Origin: Ectopseudomonas composti
Lineage (GTDB): Bacteria > Pseudomonadota > Gammaproteobacteria > Pseudomonadales > Pseudomonadaceae
DNA length: 64,000 bases
Assembly: GCF_001567565.1 (NCBI RefSeq)
Contig: NZ_LSSW01000025.1
Coordinates: forward strand, 62,001-126,000
Direction of reading: 5' to 3'
Position 1 is the stretch's first letter. Every line of letters begins with the position of its first letter. The position numbers and the translations under genes are program-made. The notes beneath the pieces were generated by a model. That model was not told where the DNA came from. It ran no database searches and worked only from the letters and a program-made list of their open reading frames with translations. This document shows positions 7,666 to 18,570 of the stretch, piece after piece.

Positions 7666-9504
7666 TCAGCCGTCCAGCATCGCCTTGTCACGTACCGCGC
7701 CCTTGTCGGCGCTGGTGGCGAGCAGGGCGTAGGCCTTCAGAGCGGTGGTCACCTTGCGCGTGCGTGGCGCGGCAGGTTTCCAGCCTTTCTTGTCCTGTTC
7801 GGCGCGGCGGGTGGCCAGCTCTTCATCACTGACCAGCAGGTTGATGCTGCGGTTGGGGATGTCGATGAGGATCTTGTCACCGTCGTTGACCAGGCCGATA
7901 GCACCACCGGAAGCCGCTTCCGGCGAGGCGTGGCCGATGGACAGGCCGCTGGTGCCGCCGGAGAAACGGCCGTCGGTGAGCAGGGCGCAGGCCTTGCCCA
8001 GGCCCTTGGACTTGAGATACGAGGTCGGATAGAGCATTTCCTGCATGCCCGGGCCGCCTTTCGGGCCTTCGTAGCGGATGATGACGATGTCGCCGGCTTT
8101 CACCTCATCGGCGAGGATGCCTTTGACCGCGCTGTCCTGGCTCTCGAAGACCTTGGCGGTGCCTTCGAAGACGTGGATGGACTCATCGACGCCGGCGGTC
8201 TTAACCACGCAGCCGTCGAGGGCGATGTTGCCGTACAGCACGGCCAGGCCGCCTTCCTGCGAGTAGGCGTGCTCGACGCTGCGGATGCAGCCTTCGGCGC
8301 GGTCGTCGTCGAGGCTGTCCCAGCGGGTCGACTGGCTGAACGCAGTCTGGGTCGGGATGCCGGCAGGGCCTGCCTTGAAGAAGTGGTGCACCGCCTCGTC
8401 CTGGGTCTGGGTGATGTCCCACTGGGCGATGGCGTCACTCATGCTCGGGCTGTGCACGGTGGGCACGTCGGTGTGCAGCAGGCCGCCACGGGCCAGTTCG
8501 CCGAGGATGGAGAAGATGCCGCCAGCGCGGTGCACGTCTTCCATGTGGTACTTCTGAATGTTCGGCGCCACCTTGCACAGCTGCGGCACCTTGCGCGACA
8601 GGCGATCGATGTCGCGCAGGTCGAAGTCGATCTCGGCTTCCTGAGCGGCGGCCAGCAGGTGCAGGATGGTGTTGGTCGAACCGCCCATGGCGATGTCGAG
8701 CATCATGGCGTTCTCGAACGCCTTGAAGCTGGCGACGTTGCGCGGCAGTACCGACTCGTCGCCTTCGCCGTAGTAGCGTTGGCACAGCTCGACGGCCAGG
8801 CGGCCGGCGCGCAGGAACAGCTGCTCGCGGTCGCTGTGGGTGGCCAGGGTGGAGCCGTTGCCCGGCAGGGACAGGCCCAGGGCTTCGGTCAGGCAGTTCA
8901 TCGAGTTGGCGGTGAACATGCCGGAGCAGCTGCCGCAGGTCGGGCAGGCGCTGCGCTCGTACTCGGCGACCTTCTCGTCGGACGCAGTCGAGTCGGCGGC
9001 GATGACCATGGCGTCGACCAGGTCCAGGCCGTGGCTGGCCAGCTTGGTCTTGCCGGCTTCCATCGGGCCGCCGGAGACGAATACCACCGGGACGTTCAGG
9101 CGCAGGGCAGCCATCAGCATGCCGGGGGTGATCTTGTCGCAGTTGCTGATGCAGACGATGGCGTCGGCGCAGTGGGCGTTGACCATGTACTCCACGGAGT
9201 CAGCGATAATCTCGCGGCTCGGCAGCGAATAGAGCATGCCGTCATGGCCCATGGCGATGCCGTCGTCGACGGCGATGGTGTTGAATTCCTTGGCCACGCC
9301 GCCGGCTTTCTCGATCTCGCGGGCAACCAGCTGGCCGAGGTCCTTCAGGTGCACGTGGCCGGGCACGAACTGGGTGAAGGAGTTGGCGATGGCGATGATC
9401 GGTTTCTTGAAGTCTTCGTCCTTCATCCCGGTGGCGCGCCACAGGGCACGGGCGCCGGCCATGTTGCGGCCGTGGGTGGAGGTTTTCGAGCGGTAATCGG
9501 GCAT
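7666..9504 (-). CDS. ilvD: Dihydroxy-acid dehydratase
   Basis: 612 aa, a full-length IlvD. It dehydrates 2,3-dihydroxy-isovalerate and -3-methylvalerate to 2-oxo acids in valine and isoleucine synthesis. The iron-sulfur cluster cysteines lie in [11 protein letters not shown] and [16 protein letters not shown], and the C-terminal substrate-site block [14 protein letters not shown] is intact. The N-terminus [19 protein letters not shown] is canonical. It is a single gene with its own terminator; from memory it corresponds to PA0353 in P. aeruginosa. Confidence 0.97.
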   Translation of the reverse strand: MPDYRSKTSTHGRNMAGARALWRATGMKDEDFKKPIIAIANSFTQFVPGHVHLKDLGQLVAREIEKAGGVAKEFNTIAVDDGIAMGHDGMLYSLPSREIIADSVEYMVNAHCADAIVCISNCDKITPGMLMAALRLNVPVVFVSGGPMEAGKTKLASHGLDLVDAMVIAADSTASDEKVAEYERSACPTCGSCSGMFTANSMNCLTEALGLSLPGNGSTLATHSDREQLFLRAGRLAVELCQRYYGEGDESVLPRNVASFKAFENAMMLDIAMGGSTNTILHLLAAAQEAEIDFDLRDIDRLSRKVPQLCKVAPNIQKYHMEDVHRAGGIFSILGELARGGLLHTDVPTVHSPSMSDAIAQWDITQTQDEAVHHFFKAGPAGIPTQTAFSQSTRWDSLDDDRAEGCIRSVEHAYSQEGGLAVLYGNIALDGCVVKTAGVDESIHVFEGTAKVFESQDSAVKGILADEVKAGDIVIIRYEGPKGGPGMQEMLYPTSYLKSKGLGKACALLTDGRFSGGTSGLSIGHASPEAASGGAIGLVNDGDKILIDIPNRSINLLVSDEELATRRAEQDKKGWKPAAPRTRKVTTALKAYALLATSADKGAVRDKAMLDG

Positions 9505-9706
9505 GACGGTTTCCTGCGGCTAATTCGGTTGAGTGTGCGGTGAGCAACGTCGGGGCGGCTGATCGCCGCTTGAGGAGGGCTGCAAGACGAGTCGGGATCA
9601 CCACTCGTGCGCCAGGGCTCACGGGCCCGCCGGGGATGCCAGGCGAGGAATCGGCTGATTCTACGCCCGGCAGGGCTGGAGGGGAAAGACCGCTAGCCGG
9701 AAGGCA

Positions 9707-11062
9707 CTAGCTGGGCTGCACTACGGTGCCGGGGCGGAGGCCGTCGTCGATCTTGTGGGTCAGGCGCTGGATGGCTTGCACCATTCGCTGCGCGCCACCC
9801 TGAATGCTCTGGATGGCTCGCCCAGCCTCATTCGCCAGCACAACTCCCTGGTCCACCTTTTCGCAGCTCTGACGCATGCTGGATACGGCTTCCTGGGCCA
9901 GTTCGTGATTGCGCCTCACCACCTCAATGATTTCCTCGGTGGCCTGAGCGGTGCGGGAGGCAAGGTTGCGCACTTCATCTGCGACAACCGCAAAGCCTCG
10001 GCCTTGCTCGCCTGCGCGAGCGGCTTCGATGGCGGCGTTAAGGGCCAGAAGATTGGTCTGCTCGGCGATGCCGCGAATGGACTGAACGATACTGTTGATC
10101 AGCTCTGACTGCTGGCTGACTGCGCTCAAACGCTCGGCTGCATGGGTCAGCCCTCCGGCGATACCCTGCACCATATCCACGGTGCGCGTGACTACCTCGG
10201 CGCCCCCTTGGGCTTCAGCGTCGGTTTGCAACGCGGTTTCAAAGGCCAGGTGAGTCGCTGCGGATTCCGCCTGCTGCTCCAATACCTTGGCGGTGATGTC
10301 GGATGCGAACTTGACGATCTTGTAGAGACGCCCGCGAGTGTCGAATACCGGGTTGTAGCTGGCCTCGAGCCATATCACCTTGCCTTCCCGGTTGCGCCGC
10401 TGGAAGCGGCCGCTGCAGTATTCGCCGCGATTGAGTTGCTGCCAGAACTGCTGGTAGCCCGAGCCGGTCGTTTCTTCCGGGGCGCAGAACAGGCGGTGAT
10501 GACGGCCTATCACGTCCTGCGGCCGGTAGCCCATCACACTGAGGAAGTTGTCATTAGCGGCGAGCACCTCGCCGCTTGGATTGAACTCGATGACGGCCGT
10601 CGAGCGGTTCAGGGCCGTCATGATCGCGTCTTCTTCATGCTGCTGAACAACGCTCTGGGTAATGTCGGTTGCCAGCTTGATCACCTTGGTGACTGCGCCT
10701 GTGGCGTCATGCACAGGGTTATACGAGGCTTCTAGCCAGACGTCTCGCCCCTGTTTGTCGAGGCGCAGAAAACGCTCTCGGATGAACTCACCGCGCGCCA
10801 AGCGCGCCCAGAACTGCCGGTACTCGTTGCTTTCTGCTTGCTGCCTTTGGCAGAACATGCGGTGGTGTTGCCCCACGATTTCATCGAGACGGTAACCCAT
10901 GGTGTGCAGGAAGTTTTCGTTCGCGCCGAGAATCGTTCCGTCGGGTTGGAACTCGATGATGGCCTGTGAACGATTTAGGGCGTCCTGCAGTGCCAGGGCT
11001 TGGGCCAGCGCTTCATTGCAGCGCGCCAGTTCTTGTTTCAGAGCGGTATTGAAGAAGTTCAT
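9707..11062 (-). CDS. Soluble PAS-PAS methyl-accepting chemotaxis protein, BdlA-like
   Basis: 451 aa with no membrane segment or HAMP domain. Two PAS domains (about residues 25-135 and 147-258) are nearly parallel in sequence ([26 protein letters not shown] and [26 protein letters not shown]), followed by an MA signalling domain (about 290-440) with tip [20 protein letters not shown]. This is the architecture of the P. aeruginosa biofilm-dispersion protein BdlA. It lies 100 bp after cheB of cluster 1 and may be co-transcribed. Its tip ([22 protein letters not shown]) differs from that of the cluster receptors, so it may signal to another array. Confidence 0.88.
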   Translation of the reverse strand: MNFFNTALKQELARCNEALAQALALQDALNRSQAIIEFQPDGTILGANENFLHTMGYRLDEIVGQHHRMFCQRQQAESNEYRQFWARLARGEFIRERFLRLDKQGRDVWLEASYNPVHDATGAVTKVIKLATDITQSVVQQHEEDAIMTALNRSTAVIEFNPSGEVLAANDNFLSVMGYRPQDVIGRHHRLFCAPEETTGSGYQQFWQQLNRGEYCSGRFQRRNREGKVIWLEASYNPVFDTRGRLYKIVKFASDITAKVLEQQAESAATHLAFETALQTDAEAQGGAEVVTRTVDMVQGIAGGLTHAAERLSAVSQQSELINSIVQSIRGIAEQTNLLALNAAIEAARAGEQGRGFAVVADEVRNLASRTAQATEEIIEVVRRNHELAQEAVSSMRQSCEKVDQGVVLANEAGRAIQSIQGGAQRMVQAIQRLTHKIDDGLRPGTVVQPS

Positions 11063-11162
11063 TTTGTGGATCTCCGGTTCTCCCTCAGATCAGGCTACGT
11101 GGCATGAACGAGGGCAAAGATGTTCCTGTTTGGCGATGCTCCCTGGTCTCTGGTCCGCATGC

Positions 11163-12230
11163 TCAATGCTGTTCTCCCCTTAGGATGTAGGCGGGTATCT
11201 GCTCCAGCGGGATTTCCCGGCTGACCGCGTCAATTTTCTTGGCCTCTTTGGGCATGCCGTAGACCACGCAACTGGCCTCGTCCTGGCCGAGGGTGAAGGC
11301 GCCTGCCTCGTGCATTTCGCGCAGGCCGCGGGCGCCGTCGTCGCCCATGCCGGTCATGATGATGCCGGTGGCGTTGGCGCCAGCGGCACGGGCAGTGGAG
11401 CGGAACAATACGTCCACCGAGGGTTTGTGCCGGCTCACGGGCGGGCCGTCGACCACTTCGACCATGTACTGCGCGCCACTGCGCTTGAGCAGCATGTGGC
11501 GACCACCGGGCGCGATCAGGGCGCGACCGGGGATGACCCGGTCGCCGTGCTTGGCTTCGCGCACTTCGATCTGGCACAAGCCGTTGAGGCGTTCGGCGAA
11601 GGCCGCGGTGAATTTTTCCGGCATGTGCTGAACGATGACGATGCCCGGGCAGACGCGCGGCAGCGCGGTGAGTACGTACTCCAGAGCCTGGGTGCCGCCG
11701 GTGGAGGTGCCGATGGCGACGACTCGCTCGGTGGTGCGGGACATGGCCCCGACACTGCTGGCCGGCAGGATGGCGTCGGCATTGAGCTTGGGCGCCACTG
11801 CCACGGGGGCTGGCGTCTGGCGCCTGAGGCGGGCCTGGGACGCGGCCCGAATCGCACCGGCCAGCTCTTCGGTGGCCTCCAGCAGAAACTGGCGCAGACC
11901 GACCTGCGGCTTGGTGACGATGGCCACGGCACCGGCGGCCATGGCCTCCATGGTGGTGGCGGCGCCTTTTTCCGTCAGGGTCGAGCAGATCACCACCGGG
12001 GTCGGACGCTCGGCCATCAGCTTCTTCAGGAAGGAAATGCCGTCCATGCGTGGCATCTCCACGTCCAGCACGATCACGTCGGGCCATTCGCGCTGCATCT
12101 TGTCCAGGGCGAACAGGGGGTCGGCAGCGGTGCCGATCACCTCGATGCCGGCGTGTTCGGCGAGACTGGCATTCAACACCTGGCGAACGACAGCGGAGTC
12201 GTCGACGATCATCACCTTGATGTTCTTCAT
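11163..12230 (-). CDS. cheB: Protein-glutamate methylesterase CheB, cluster 1
   Basis: 355 aa. It removes methyl groups from receptor glutamates (and deamidates glutamines) when phosphorylated. The REC domain (residues 1-125) has phospho-acceptor D56 in VIVLDVEMP. The catalytic domain starts near residue 165 with the Ser of GTSTGGTQA, the His of VQHMPEKF and the Asp of [10 protein letters not shown]. The ATG overlaps the cheD stop as ATGA, indicating translational coupling. It is very similar throughout to the cluster 2 CheB at 27158-28222. It is the last core gene of cluster 1. Confidence 0.96.
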   Translation of the reverse strand: MKNIKVMIVDDSAVVRQVLNASLAEHAGIEVIGTAADPLFALDKMQREWPDVIVLDVEMPRMDGISFLKKLMAERPTPVVICSTLTEKGAATTMEAMAAGAVAIVTKPQVGLRQFLLEATEELAGAIRAASQARLRRQTPAPVAVAPKLNADAILPASSVGAMSRTTERVVAIGTSTGGTQALEYVLTALPRVCPGIVIVQHMPEKFTAAFAERLNGLCQIEVREAKHGDRVIPGRALIAPGGRHMLLKRSGAQYMVEVVDGPPVSRHKPSVDVLFRSTARAAGANATGIIMTGMGDDGARGLREMHEAGAFTLGQDEASCVVYGMPKEAKKIDAVSREIPLEQIPAYILRGEQH

Positions 12231-12736
12231 GATGGTTGCGCCTCGTAGCGGCGTGTAGCGATCTGCTGTTGGGAGGGGCAGCGCAGGGTGACGTGGCCGC
12301 TCCAGATGTCGAAAATCAGGTTACGGTAGCCATCGCCACCGGCATGTGTGGCATGGCACTGCAGTCCATGGGCGGCGAGCAGTTCCAGGCCAGCGCTGAC
12401 ATTAGCGTGGCCGATGTTACGTTTGACCTGTGCGCCGAACATGTTGCCGCCGCCGAACAGGCTGATGCGATAGTCGCTGGAGCGTGTGCCACTGGCCTTG
12501 ATCTCGCAGAGCAGCATATGCAGGGCCTCATCGGCGTAGCGCCCATCGAGCTGTTTCCCGGGGTGGCGTCGACTGGGCAGCATGTAGTGGCACATGCCGC
12601 CGAGCAGCTCGTTCTGGTGCCAGAGCACCAGCGATACGCACGAGCCCAGCAGGGTACGGATGCGCGTATGGCGGTCGCCGAAGTACAGATCCCCCGGTTG
12701 CAGGAAGACCTCGATGACGCCATCGGGCTTATGCAT
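12227..12736 (-). CDS. cheD: Chemoreceptor glutamine deamidase CheD, cluster 1
   Basis: 169 aa. It deamidates receptor glutamines to methylatable glutamates. The nucleophile Cys33 in LLGSCVS and His50 in CHYMLP are in place, and FGGGNMF is conserved. It overlaps cheR by 8 bp and cheB by 4 bp, so cheR-cheD-cheB form a tightly coupled adaptation module. Confidence 0.95.
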   Translation of the reverse strand: MHKPDGVIEVFLQPGDLYFGDRHTRIRTLLGSCVSLVLWHQNELLGGMCHYMLPSRRHPGKQLDGRYADEALHMLLCEIKASGTRSSDYRISLFGGGNMFGAQVKRNIGHANVSAGLELLAAHGLQCHATHAGGDGYRNLIFDIWSGHVTLRCPSQQQIATRRYEAQPS

Positions 12737-13538
12737 GGGGCTTCCGGTAGATCGAAGGGCGCAACGCCTGCAGTTCGTCGCTGATGCCGTTGAGACTTTC
12801 CGAGTGGCTGACGAAGAAGTAACCGCCAGGACGAAGGCGCGCGCACAAGCGCTGTACGACCTGGCGCTTGGTCGGCTGGTCGAAGTAGATCATCACGTTG
12901 CGCAGGAAGATCACATCGAACACGCCGACCTCGGGCAGTGCATTGTTGAGGTTGATCTGGCGAAAGCTGATGCGGCGCTTGAGCGCCGGCTCCAGGGTGA
13001 ACATGCCGGCGTGCTGGCCGGTGCCTTGCAGGCAATGGCGGTGCAGCACCTCACGCGGAATACCGGTGGCACCCTCCAGGGGGTAGATACCGGCGCGGGC
13101 CTTGTCGAGGATGCGCGTACTGATATCCGAGGCGAGGATTTCCCAGGGGCGAGTGCCCAGGCTGTCGGCCAGCAGCAGGGCCAGGGTGTAAGGCTCCTCG
13201 CCGCTGGAGCAGGCTGCGCTCCAGATGCGTAGAGGCTGGCTGCCGCTGCGCAGTTCGTCCTGCAGGCGCTGCTGGAGAAACTCGAAGTGCTTCGGTTCGC
13301 GGAAGAAATAGGTCTCGTTGGTGGTCAACAGGTCGACGGCGGTCTGCAGCTCGTCCTTGTCCTTCATGAGCAACTGGAAGTAGTCGCCGAAGCTGCTCAG
13401 GTCGTAGTGGCGCAGGCGCTTGCTCAGCCGTCCTGCGACCAGCTGGCGCTTGGCGTCGCTCATGGCGATGCCGGCGATCTCGTAAATCATGTCGCGAAAC
13501 TGCTGGAACTCGCGATTGCTCAGGCTGGCGGCATTCAT
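12729..13538 (-). CDS. cheR: Chemotaxis protein methyltransferase CheR, cluster 1
   Basis: 269 aa. It methylates receptor glutamates with S-adenosylmethionine. The N-terminal helical domain contains LLTTNETYFFRE. The SAM site is WSAACSSGEEPYTLALLL, and IFLRNVMIYFD is the family block. The beta-subdomain loop reads GTGQHAG, close to the GTGPHEG loop of enteric CheR, which docks on receptor C-terminal pentapeptides. That suggests tether-dependent recruitment to the GFxRF tails of the cluster receptors. Confidence 0.95.
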   Translation of the reverse strand: MNAASLSNREFQQFRDMIYEIAGIAMSDAKRQLVAGRLSKRLRHYDLSSFGDYFQLLMKDKDELQTAVDLLTTNETYFFREPKHFEFLQQRLQDELRSGSQPLRIWSAACSSGEEPYTLALLLADSLGTRPWEILASDISTRILDKARAGIYPLEGATGIPREVLHRHCLQGTGQHAGMFTLEPALKRRISFRQINLNNALPEVGVFDVIFLRNVMIYFDQPTKRQVVQRLCARLRPGGYFFVSHSESLNGISDELQALRPSIYRKPHA

Positions 13539-13553
13539 TACGGACTCCCGGGC

Positions 13554-14063
13554 TCAGGCCTGTTCAGGCAGTTGGTTGGCGGCCAGTCGGCGCAGGTCGT
13601 CGAGCGACAGCACACGACCGATATCGAGCAATACCACCAGGCGTGTGTCGAGCTTGCCCATGCCGATGAGGAAGTCGGTCGGAATATGGCTACCGAGGCT
13701 GGGCGGCGGTTCGATGTCCTGGACCGGGATTTCCAGCACGGCGTTCACGGCCTCGACGACGATGCCGATAACCTGCTGCAGACCATCACGCTGGACTTCC
13801 AGGATGACGATGCACGAGCGGCGTCCGATCTGCGTCGCGTCCTGACCGAAGCGCTGGCGCAGATCCATGATCGGTACCACGCCGCCGCGCAGGTTGATGA
13901 CGCCGAGGATGCTCGGGGGCATCAGCGGCACCGGGGTCAGCCGACCATACTCGATGATCTCGCGGACATCGCGCGTGCCAACGGCGAAAATTTCGTCGCC
14001 GAGGCTGAACGTCAGGTATTGCTGGCTGGTGTCCGTGGCGGTGGCCGGGTTGAAGCTGGACAT
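13554..14063 (-). CDS. cheW: CheW coupling protein, cluster 1 (second copy)
   Basis: 169 aa, a single CheW domain that links receptors to CheA. Conserved blocks are YLTFSLGDEIFAV, VREIIEYGRLTPVPLMP and LGVINLRGGVVPIMDLR. The start at 14063 was chosen because AGGAG stands 8 nt before that ATG; the open frame reaches 14081 without an RBS. It lies between the 4-helix-bundle receptor and cheR, as does its counterpart at 29548-30060 in cluster 2. Confidence 0.93.
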   Translation of the reverse strand: MSSFNPATATDTSQQYLTFSLGDEIFAVGTRDVREIIEYGRLTPVPLMPPSILGVINLRGGVVPIMDLRQRFGQDATQIGRRSCIVILEVQRDGLQQVIGIVVEAVNAVLEIPVQDIEPPPSLGSHIPTDFLIGMGKLDTRLVVLLDIGRVLSLDDLRRLAANQLPEQA

Positions 14064-14114
14064 GAGTCGCTCCTGGGGCACTGTGTGGTGCCCGGCTGCG
14101 AATGTGGGCTGTGG

Positions 14115-15734
14115 TCAGTGCTGGAAGCGTATGAAGCCGGCGTACGCCGAATCCTGCGCGAACGAGTTGCTGCTGGCTTCGCTCGTTTCTCGGGGGCGGC
14201 TGGCCTGTTGGCTGCGCTCTGGACTCTTGCTGCCAGCGCTGTTTTGGATCTTGAAGAAATCCATCAACTGCTGCAGTTGTTCGGCCTGGCCACTCATTTC
14301 TTCGGCGGTGGCTGCCAGTTCCTCGGAGGCAGAGGCTGATTGCTGGGTGATCTCGCTGAGCTGATTCATGGCGGTGTTGATCTGCCCGACCCCGGCACTC
14401 TGTTCTTCGGAGGCTGCGGAAATTTCCTGTACCAGATCCGATGTCTTGGCGATCGAGGGCAGCATCTGGTCGAGCAAGTCGCCCGCGCGTTCGGCCAGCG
14501 ATACGCTGTTCTTGGCTACCTCACTGATTTCCTGAGCGGCGATCTGGCTGCGTTCGGCCAGCTTGCGAACTTCGGCGGCCACCACGGCGAAGCCCTTGCC
14601 GTGTTCGCCAGCGCGGGCGGCCTCAATGGCGGCGTTGAGCGCCAGCAGGTTGGTCTGGTAGGCGATGTCGTCGACGATGCCGATCTTGTCGGCAATGGTC
14701 TTCATCGCCGATACGGTGTCCTTGACCGCCTGGCCGCCCTCGTCAGCCTCACGTGCGGCCTTGCTGGCCATGCCGTCGGTGACCTTGGCGTTCTCGGTGT
14801 TCTGCGCGATGGAGGCGGACATCTGTTCCATCGAGGCACTGGTTTCCTCCACCGAGGCGGCTTGCTCCGAAGCACCCTGGCTCATGCTCTGCGCGGTCGC
14901 GGAGATCTGCTCGGAGGCTGAGGTCAGGGCGTTGGCATTGCTGCGCACCTCGCCGATGATCTGCGCCAGTTTTTCTACCATCACCTTGATCGCGGCGAGC
15001 ATGCTGGTGGTGTCGCCGGCCTTGGTATTGACGCTGGCGGTGAGGTCGCCGGCGGCGATGCGCGCCACCATTTCGGCCGCGTAGGCCGGCTCGCCTCCGA
15101 GCTGGCGCAGCAGATTGCGGGTAATGAACAGACCGATCAGCGCAACCAGCAACAGGGTGATAGCGGACACGATGATGGAGGACAGTGTGGCGGTGTGCAG
15201 CTGCTCGCTGGCATCCAGGGTGGCCTGGTCACCTAGTTTCTCGTTGAAGTCCACGTGAGCTTCGAAGGCGCGGGTCAGTTCGTTGATGGCCGCCGAGTTG
15301 TCGAGAATCATCTTTGCCGCCGCTTCGGTCTGGTTGTCGGCGGACAGCTTGATGACCGCGCCCTGCACCTCCCGAAAGCGCGCCAGCGCCGCCAGCACTT
15401 TGTCCAACAGTTGCTGATCCTCTTCATTGGACAGCAGCTTGCGATAGGCCTCGGTAGCATCTTGCAGGCTCTGCTCGGTCTTGCGGATGTCCTCTTCGAT
15501 CAGGCGCATATTGGCGTCATCGGTGGTCAGGATGTGCTTGTACATCTGCCGGATCAGGTCCTTGGCATTGCTTTCCATACCACGCAGGGCCAGCAGGCTG
15601 GGTACCGTGTTGTCATTGCCGTAGTTGGCCGAGGTAAACACCGACTTGAGCTGGTACTGGCCGACACCTGCCAGCACGATGATGCCGAGCAGAGCCGAGA
15701 GAACCAGAAGGATCATTTTCTTGCTGATGGTCAT
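14115..15734 (-). CDS. Transmembrane chemoreceptor with 4-helix-bundle sensor, cluster 1
   Basis: 539 aa. TM1 is about residues 7-26, followed by a periplasmic 4HB_MCP-like helical domain (27-182), TM2 (about 183-205), HAMP (206-260) and the MA domain with tip [20 protein letters not shown]. It ends in a flexible linker of about 40 residues and the tail GFIRFQH, fitting the CheR-docking pattern x-aromatic-x-x-aromatic. The ligand cannot be predicted. Its start overlaps the end of the preceding cheW by 4 bp. Its paralogue in cluster 2 is at 30064-31707. Confidence 0.93.
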   Translation of the reverse strand: MTISKKMILLVLSALLGIIVLAGVGQYQLKSVFTSANYGNDNTVPSLLALRGMESNAKDLIRQMYKHILTTDDANMRLIEEDIRKTEQSLQDATEAYRKLLSNEEDQQLLDKVLAALARFREVQGAVIKLSADNQTEAAAKMILDNSAAINELTRAFEAHVDFNEKLGDQATLDASEQLHTATLSSIIVSAITLLLVALIGLFITRNLLRQLGGEPAYAAEMVARIAAGDLTASVNTKAGDTTSMLAAIKVMVEKLAQIIGEVRSNANALTSASEQISATAQSMSQGASEQAASVEETSASMEQMSASIAQNTENAKVTDGMASKAAREADEGGQAVKDTVSAMKTIADKIGIVDDIAYQTNLLALNAAIEAARAGEHGKGFAVVAAEVRKLAERSQIAAQEISEVAKNSVSLAERAGDLLDQMLPSIAKTSDLVQEISAASEEQSAGVGQINTAMNQLSEITQQSASASEELAATAEEMSGQAEQLQQLMDFFKIQNSAGSKSPERSQQASRPRETSEASSNSFAQDSAYAGFIRFQH

Positions 15735-16282
15735 TTATTTGCTCCTGCGCGCTCGCGCGCATCGCATGGTAGGTACGAGGTGTCGCTGGGTTGGCCTGCC
15801 ATGGCGGCGATCTGCGCGACCGACAACACTTGCTCCATGCGTAACAGGGTGAGGAAGTGCTCGTCGATGCGAGCCATGTCCTCGATGAATTCGCCGCGAA
15901 TGCGGCTGCCGAACGCGGGGGCCTGGCGGATGGCCCCTGGTTCAACTTCCACCACCGCGTTGACCGCATCGACCAGGGCGCCCATCAAATGGGTCTCCTC
16001 CTCGTCGAGAATTTCCACGATGACGATGCAGGTGCGCGCGCCGAGGGCAGTACGACCATGGCCGAAGCGTTCGGCCAGGTCGATGATCGGCACCACGGCG
16101 CCGCGCAGATTGATCACGCCGCGCACCAGACTGGGCATCATCGGCACCATCGTGATCTGGTCGAACTCGAGGATCTCGCGCACGTAACGGGTGGCGACGC
16201 CATACAGGTCCTGGCCGACGCGGAAAGTCAGGTACTGGCGTTGTTGCTCTTCGTTGATCAGCAGGGTGAGATCGGTGGTCAT
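15731..16282 (-). CDS. cheW: CheW coupling protein, cluster 1 (first copy)
   Basis: 183 aa CheW domain: [48 protein letters not shown]. It is translationally coupled to the receptor downstream (4-bp overlap) and lies 3 bp after the 734-residue poly-HAMP receptor. Two different CheW proteins per cluster suggest distinct roles in array assembly. Confidence 0.94.
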   Translation of the reverse strand: MTTDLTLLINEEQQRQYLTFRVGQDLYGVATRYVREILEFDQITMVPMMPSLVRGVINLRGAVVPIIDLAERFGHGRTALGARTCIVIVEILDEEETHLMGALVDAVNAVVEVEPGAIRQAPAFGSRIRGEFIEDMARIDEHFLTLLRMEQVLSVAQIAAMAGQPSDTSYLPCDARERAGANK

Positions 16283-16285
16283 GGT

Positions 16286-18490
16286 TCAGCTCCCGAAGCG
16301 GGCGAATCCGCCGTTTTGTTCGCCGGATGCACTTGGCGCTACCGATATGGCCGCATGCTGGGGGCGTGAGATATTGAGCAGGTTGTCGCGGTTGGCCAGG
16401 CGAAAGAACTGCACCAGGTTTTGCAGGTTGATCGATTGGCTGGTCATTTCCTCGGCTGTGGCCGCTAGCTCTTCCGAGGCTGCCGCGTTCTGCTGGGTGA
16501 TGTCGCTGAGTTCGCCCATGGTGCTGCTGATCTGGTTCACCCCTATGTTCTGCTCTTCCGAGGCGGCAGAGATTTCCTGTACCAGGTCGGAGGTCTTGGT
16601 GATCGACGGCACCATCTGGTCGAGCAGGTTGCCGGCACGCTCGGCCAGCGACACGCTGTTCTTGGCCACTTCGCTGATTTCCTGGGCTGCGACCTGGCTG
16701 CGTTCTGCCAGCTTGCGTACTTCGGCGGCGACCACGGCGAAGCCCTTGCCGTGCTCGCCGGCACGAGCGGCTTCGATGGCGGCGTTGAGGGCCAGCAGGT
16801 TGGTCTGGTAGGCGATGTCGTCGACGATGCCGATCTTGTCGGCGATGGTCTTCATCGCGGCCACGGTGTCCTTGACCGCCTGGCCACCCTCGTCAGCCTC
16901 ACGTGCGGCTTTGCCGGCCATGCCGTCGGTGACTTTGGCGTTCTCGGTGTTCTGTGCGATCGAGGCGGACATCTGCTCCATCGCCGCGCTGGTTTCTTCG
17001 ACCGAGGCGGCCTGGCTGGAGGCGGCCTGGCTGAGGCTCTGCGCGGTGGCGGAGATTTCCTCGGCGGCGCTGCTGAGCGTGCAGGTGGACTGCTGCACCT
17101 GGCCGATCACGTCCGCCAGTTTGCGTACGGTGGCATTGAGCGATTGCTGCAGTTCCTCGAGATTTCCTTTGTAGTTTCCGTTCATGGAGCGAGTCAGGTC
17201 GCCTTCGGCTAGCGCCTTGATCACGGCCATGGCTTCGTTGACCGGGGTGATGATGGCTTCCAGTGTTTCATTGAAGCCATTGACGATATTGCGGTAGTAG
17301 CCTTTGTGTCGGTTGGCATCGGCACGTACGTCGAGCTTGCCATGCATCGCCGATTGGCTGAGCAGGCTGGTGTCCTCGATCAGTGCGACCATGTTGGCGC
17401 GCAACTGCTCGATGGTCTGGTTGATGAACACCTTCTTGCCAGGGAAGGTTTCCAGATGAGCTTCGAGGTTGCCGGCACCGAGCTCCTGCACGCAGGCGAT
17501 GGCTTTCTTCTTCACGGCGATGTGGCCGGCGACCATGGCGTTGATGCCGTGGGCGATCTCGGCGTAGCTACCGGAAAAGCGTGCTGCGTCGATGACCACA
17601 TCGATATCGCCCTTGTCGTGCTCTTCGGCCATGTGGCGCATCTCGTCCATCAGCCCGGCGATGTTGCGGCGCAGGGTTTCGATGTTGTCGTTGATGAAGG
17701 CCTTCTTGCCGGGGAACTGCTCCAGCGAAGCGTTAAGGTCACCTTCACCGATGGCCTTGACACAGGCCATGGCTTTTTTCTTCACCGCTATATGTCCGGC
17801 GACCATGGCGTTGATGCCGTGGGCGATCTCGGCGTAGCTGCCAGAAAAGCGCGAGGCGTCGATGACCAAATCGATATCGCCCTTGTCGTGCTCTTCGGAC
17901 ATGTGGCGCATCTCGTCCATCAACCCGGTGATATTGCGGCGCAGGGTTTCGATGTTGTCGTTGATGAAGGCTTTCTTGCCGGGGAACTGTTCCAGCGGCG
18001 CCTTCAGGTCGCCTTCGGCGATTGAGCGCACGCAGGCCATGGCTTTTTTCTTCACATCGATATGGCTGGTCACGAGGGCGTTGATGTCCTCGGCCACCGC
18101 GCCGTAGATGCCGGGGCGGTGGGTGTCCAGCGTCGCGTCGATATCGCCCTGGGCGTGTTCATCACTGACGCGGCGCAGGCTCTGGGCTAACCCATCGAGT
18201 TGCCCGCCGATTTGTTGCAGATGATCGCGTAGCGAGCTGGCGGCTGCGGGAAGCGCAGGCTGATGGCTGACTTCACCGCGCGTCAGTTGCTCGGCGAAGT
18301 CGAGCAGGGCCTGGGGTTCAGCGCCCAGTGGCTGCAACGTGCGTTGCAGCAGCAGACCCTGCACGATAACGGCGATGGCCGCCAGGAGCGCGATGGGCAT
18401 GGCCGCGCTGGCGGCCAGATTGGATGCGAGAACCAGCAGTGCGAGGGTGGCCGTCGCGATCAGCGTCGTTATGCGAAGGGTGATGTTCAT
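16286..18490 (-). CDS. Poly-HAMP chemoreceptor without periplasmic sensor domain (long copy)
   Basis: 734 aa. An N-terminal membrane hairpin (about residues 8-25 and 30-48, with a loop of only a few residues) is followed by a long cytoplasmic stack of HAMP-like units (about 60-480) and an MA domain (about 490-690, tip [14 protein letters not shown]). The stack has a 90-residue period (MACV.., [36 protein letters not shown]) present one time more than in the 645-aa paralogue beside it. It has no PAS, GAF or periplasmic domain. The tail is GFARFGS, a CheR-pentapeptide-like end. The start has AGGAG followed by an ATG that overlaps a relic cheA stop. Confidence 0.92.
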   Translation of the reverse strand: MNITLRITTLIATATLALLVLASNLAASAAMPIALLAAIAVIVQGLLLQRTLQPLGAEPQALLDFAEQLTRGEVSHQPALPAAASSLRDHLQQIGGQLDGLAQSLRRVSDEHAQGDIDATLDTHRPGIYGAVAEDINALVTSHIDVKKKAMACVRSIAEGDLKAPLEQFPGKKAFINDNIETLRRNITGLMDEMRHMSEEHDKGDIDLVIDASRFSGSYAEIAHGINAMVAGHIAVKKKAMACVKAIGEGDLNASLEQFPGKKAFINDNIETLRRNIAGLMDEMRHMAEEHDKGDIDVVIDAARFSGSYAEIAHGINAMVAGHIAVKKKAIACVQELGAGNLEAHLETFPGKKVFINQTIEQLRANMVALIEDTSLLSQSAMHGKLDVRADANRHKGYYRNIVNGFNETLEAIITPVNEAMAVIKALAEGDLTRSMNGNYKGNLEELQQSLNATVRKLADVIGQVQQSTCTLSSAAEEISATAQSLSQAASSQAASVEETSAAMEQMSASIAQNTENAKVTDGMAGKAAREADEGGQAVKDTVAAMKTIADKIGIVDDIAYQTNLLALNAAIEAARAGEHGKGFAVVAAEVRKLAERSQVAAQEISEVAKNSVSLAERAGNLLDQMVPSITKTSDLVQEISAASEEQNIGVNQISSTMGELSDITQQNAAASEELAATAEEMTSQSINLQNLVQFFRLANRDNLLNISRPQHAAISVAPSASGEQNGGFARFGS
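17493..18032 (-). repeat. Tandem 270-bp coding repeats (di-HAMP modules) in the 734-aa receptor
   Basis: The same block (CAGGC[CG]ATGGCTTT...) begins at 17493, 17763 and 18033, exactly 270 bp apart. It encodes 90-residue units with the signature [18 protein letters not shown]. Units are near-identical over much of their length, indicating recent duplication or gene conversion. Confidence 0.85.
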
Positions 18491-18570
18491 TGCACGGTAC
18501 TCCTCCGTTGAGTGAATGGTGTGACTTGTGCCCCTGTGTTTTGCGTGAGCTGCGCATTCATTTGCATGAC
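18487..18570 (-). pseudogene. Relic of the cheA 3' end in front of the 734-aa receptor gene
   Basis: The 80-bp gap between the two poly-HAMP receptor genes, read on the minus strand in the frame ending at 18487, encodes a 26-residue tail containing [10 protein letters not shown] and ending RSTVQ-stop. The end of the intact CheA of this cluster reads [10 protein letters not shown] ... LRSTVQ-stop, and the DNA AGGAGTACCGTGCAATGA is identical in both places. The relic shows that the receptor gene was duplicated together with the last 20 or so codons of cheA. It still supplies the RBS and stop/start overlap for the downstream receptor. Confidence 0.85.

Noticed and set aside
7027..9543. Very long open frame on the plus strand opposite ilvD
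   Set aside because: Its protein is a low-complexity shadow (Val/Gly/Ala/Asp/His rich) produced by codon bias of ilvD on the other strand.
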